NCBI GenBank assembly: GCA_009746045.1 | Contig: RPFO01000312.1 | Location: 1,757,639-1,821,638, forward strand | Source of the DNA: Mesostigma viride | Lineage: Eukaryota > Streptophyta > Mesostigmatophyceae > Mesostigmatales > Mesostigmataceae | Reading direction: 5' to 3' | DNA length: 64,000 nt | Part shown: positions 62,811 through 64,000 of the stretch, piece after piece | How positions within the stretch are numbered: the stretch's first letter is position 1 | How the letters are laid out: the number at the start of each line of letters is the position of its first letter | The notes under the pieces: generated by a model | The model's database searches: none | Seen by the model: the letters and a program-made list of their open reading frames with translations, nothing else | What the model was told of the DNA's origin: nothing | Program-made: the position numbers and the translations under genes

Positions 62811-64000
62811 CTATATGGCTAAGCGGTATAGAAATTTTATTTTTCCCCTCCCCCCCACCGAGGCCACGGGAAGGGCCTCACACGGGAGAGAGAGTCCTAC
62901 GTGAGAAAGGAGATCAGGCATGCGAACAGCTGTATGAAAGAGGTAGGCATAGGATTCATCATCAGGTAGTTCACCATAAGGGGTTACACCCATAGTAGTA
63001 GGAACTAGAGTAGTATTGAGAACATCAAGGTCCTCGAAAAAGGAATAGTCTGCACGACGAGAGAGTGCATCTGGTACTATGTTATCTACACCCTTGACAT
63101 ACTGAAGTTTAAAAGGGGAAAACTGTGCTAAAAATTCCATCCAGCGCGCTTGCCGAGGGGTAAGGTTGGGTTGGGAGAGAAGATGGGTAAGGGGACGGTG
63201 ATCCGTTTGGATAACTAACCTATAAGGATCTAGCTCACAGGGTTCATTCAGGCAGACATCAAATTGAGCACCTTTAAGAAAGTGCTGCCACGCGTGGCAA
63301 CAATACACCACCGCTAAGAGTTCCTGCTGGTGTACGGGATAGTTACGCTCCGCAGGGAGCATTGTCCTAGAGATATACTCAATTGGCTGTAAGCCCTGAC
63401 CCTGATCCTGGAGAAGGACGCCACCTATAGCTACCTTACTAGCATCTGTAGCCACAACAAAGGGTTTAGTAGTATCCGGTAGGATGAGTACAGGAGGGGA
63501 AAGGAGTAGGGATTTTAGGCACTGAAAAGCCGACTGACATTCACTACTCCAAACAAAGGGGATATCCTTCTTTAATAAATGATTAATAGGGGCTGCTATA
63601 GTTGCGAAACGCGGGATAAAACGCCTATAGTAAGAAGCAATTCCTAGAAAACTACGTACACCTTTAACGTCGGTAGGAGTAGGCCATTCCTGAATTGACT
63701 TAGTTTTATCCGGGTCGGTAGCGACCCCGGCATCTGACAGAACGTGCCCTAAAAATGGGACACTCCTACCCGAACGAACTTTAGCACGGCGCGCCCACAA
63801 AGAATTTTCAGCCATTATTTCTAATACTTTCTTTAAATCACGTAGGTGCGTTTCAAAATCAGGAGAGTAAATAAGAATATCATCTAAGTAAGCTTGAGCA
63901 CAAGAACGGTCATGCTCAGATAAAGAAACAGAGGAGAAGGAAGGATCCTTTAAATCAGAGGACACCTGAGGAAGGTGAGAATTTCCCATAACAGGTCTAA
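62811..64000 (-). CDS. pol: Chromovirus reverse transcriptase (C-terminal half) and RNase H (partial)
   Basis: The frame is open to the window edge, so the start at 63989 is not the true one. Residues counted from it: YLDD (34-37) is RT motif C, followed by ILIYSPDFETHLRDL, FLGHVLSDAGV and YYRRFIPRFATIAAPINHLL (connection). RNase H: FVVATDASKVAIGGVLLQ with D182, QQELLAVVYCCHAW and IQTDHRPLTHLL, then VDNIVPDALSRRADY. A variable tail leads to the G7 run where the frame breaks (stop at 62811); beyond it another frame reads KISIPLSHIATRSGKSYENV and links to the integrase frame. RT motifs A and B lie outside the window. Confidence 0.9.
   Translation of the reverse strand, partial: RPVMGNSHLPQVSSDLKDPSFSSVSLSEHDRSCAQAYLDDILIYSPDFETHLRDLKKVLEIMAENSLWARRAKVRSGRSVPFLGHVLSDAGVATDPDKTKSIQEWPTPTDVKGVRSFLGIASYYRRFIPRFATIAAPINHLLKKDIPFVWSSECQSAFQCLKSLLLSPPVLILPDTTKPFVVATDASKVAIGGVLLQDQGQGLQPIEYISRTMLPAERNYPVHQQELLAVVYCCHAWQHFLKGAQFDVCLNEPCELDPYRLVIQTDHRPLTHLLSQPNLTPRQARWMEFLAQFSPFKLQYVKGVDNIVPDALSRRADYSFFEDLDVLNTTLVPTTMGVTPYGELPDDESYAYLFHTAVRMPDLLSHVGLSLPCEALPVASVGGRGKIKFLYRLAI

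Larger units (their letters stand above)
57973..64000 (-). mobile_element. Ty3/gypsy chromovirus, 3' part (continues beyond window)
   Basis: Minus-strand order: RT end and RNase H (from the window edge), integrase, chromodomain, an extra ORF region (61099-58778), polypurine tract (58421-58409) and 3' LTR (58408-57973). The 5' LTR, Gag and the first RT half must lie right of 64000. RT/RNase H and integrase are in different frames, separated by a shift at a G7 run near 62850. Confidence 0.85.

Overview
The window is nuclear DNA of a eukaryote. Coding segments are split by GT-AG introns, there is a plant/algal-style TKL (Raf-like) protein kinase, and most of the sequence is retroelements (Ty1/copia, Ty3/gypsy chromovirus, non-LTR LINEs), minisatellites and microsatellites. 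A green alga (chlorophyte) is the best guess from the GC-rich coding style, repeat load and kinase type, but no rRNA, tRNA or organelle marker fixes the species.

Layout. 0-2.6 kb: two minus-strand ORFs of a retroelement, the second ending in a CCHC zinc knuckle cut by the window edge. 3.7-7.0 kb: a minus-strand gene with a signal peptide, a long Lys/Glu-rich repeat region and a Cys/His-containing C-terminal domain; it is broken by frameshifts and by a 492-bp inserted element with a 7-bp target duplication. 7.1-9.6 kb: a small minus-strand three-exon gene with a 3 x 357 bp tandem repeat in its first intron. 10.1-15.5 kb: a minus-strand gene of unknown family, split by a young 3.1-kb LTR element (602-bp LTRs, 5-bp target duplication). 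16.0-17.4 kb: a 48-bp minisatellite. 17.5-25.4 kb: a copia element with 443-bp LTRs, then a tandem truncated second copy. Its pol has the unusual order integrase-protease-RT-RNase H.

25.6-33.7 kb: a nest of broken LINE copies in both orientations, with smaller elements inserted into them. The tracts of (TTAA)n and (TTTAA)n here are the 3' tails of these elements, each preceded by a conserved stem-loop. 33.7-36.5 kb: no supported gene.

36.5-55.0 kb: a large inverted duplication, tail to tail. The left arm holds an intact five-exon TKL kinase gene (37043-41652, +) ending in a CaaX prenylation box. The right arm holds a second copy (54306-48974, -) that lost exon 2 and with it the catalytic loop, and whose third intron grew into 31 copies of a 44-bp unit made of the end of exon 3 plus its splice donor. 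The spacer (42.5-48.2 kb) is filled with LINE fragments in both orientations.

55.3-56.7 kb: a strongly strand-asymmetric C-rich tract with poly(C) runs. 57.2-58.0 kb: a gypsy RNase H remnant. 58.0-64.0 kb: a minus-strand chromovirus that interrupts it: 3' LTR, polypurine tract, an extra third reading frame of about 2.3 kb, integrase with chromodomain, and RNase H/RT running off the window end.

Many reading frames here are interrupted by one-base changes at homopolymers; I cannot tell decay from sequencing error.
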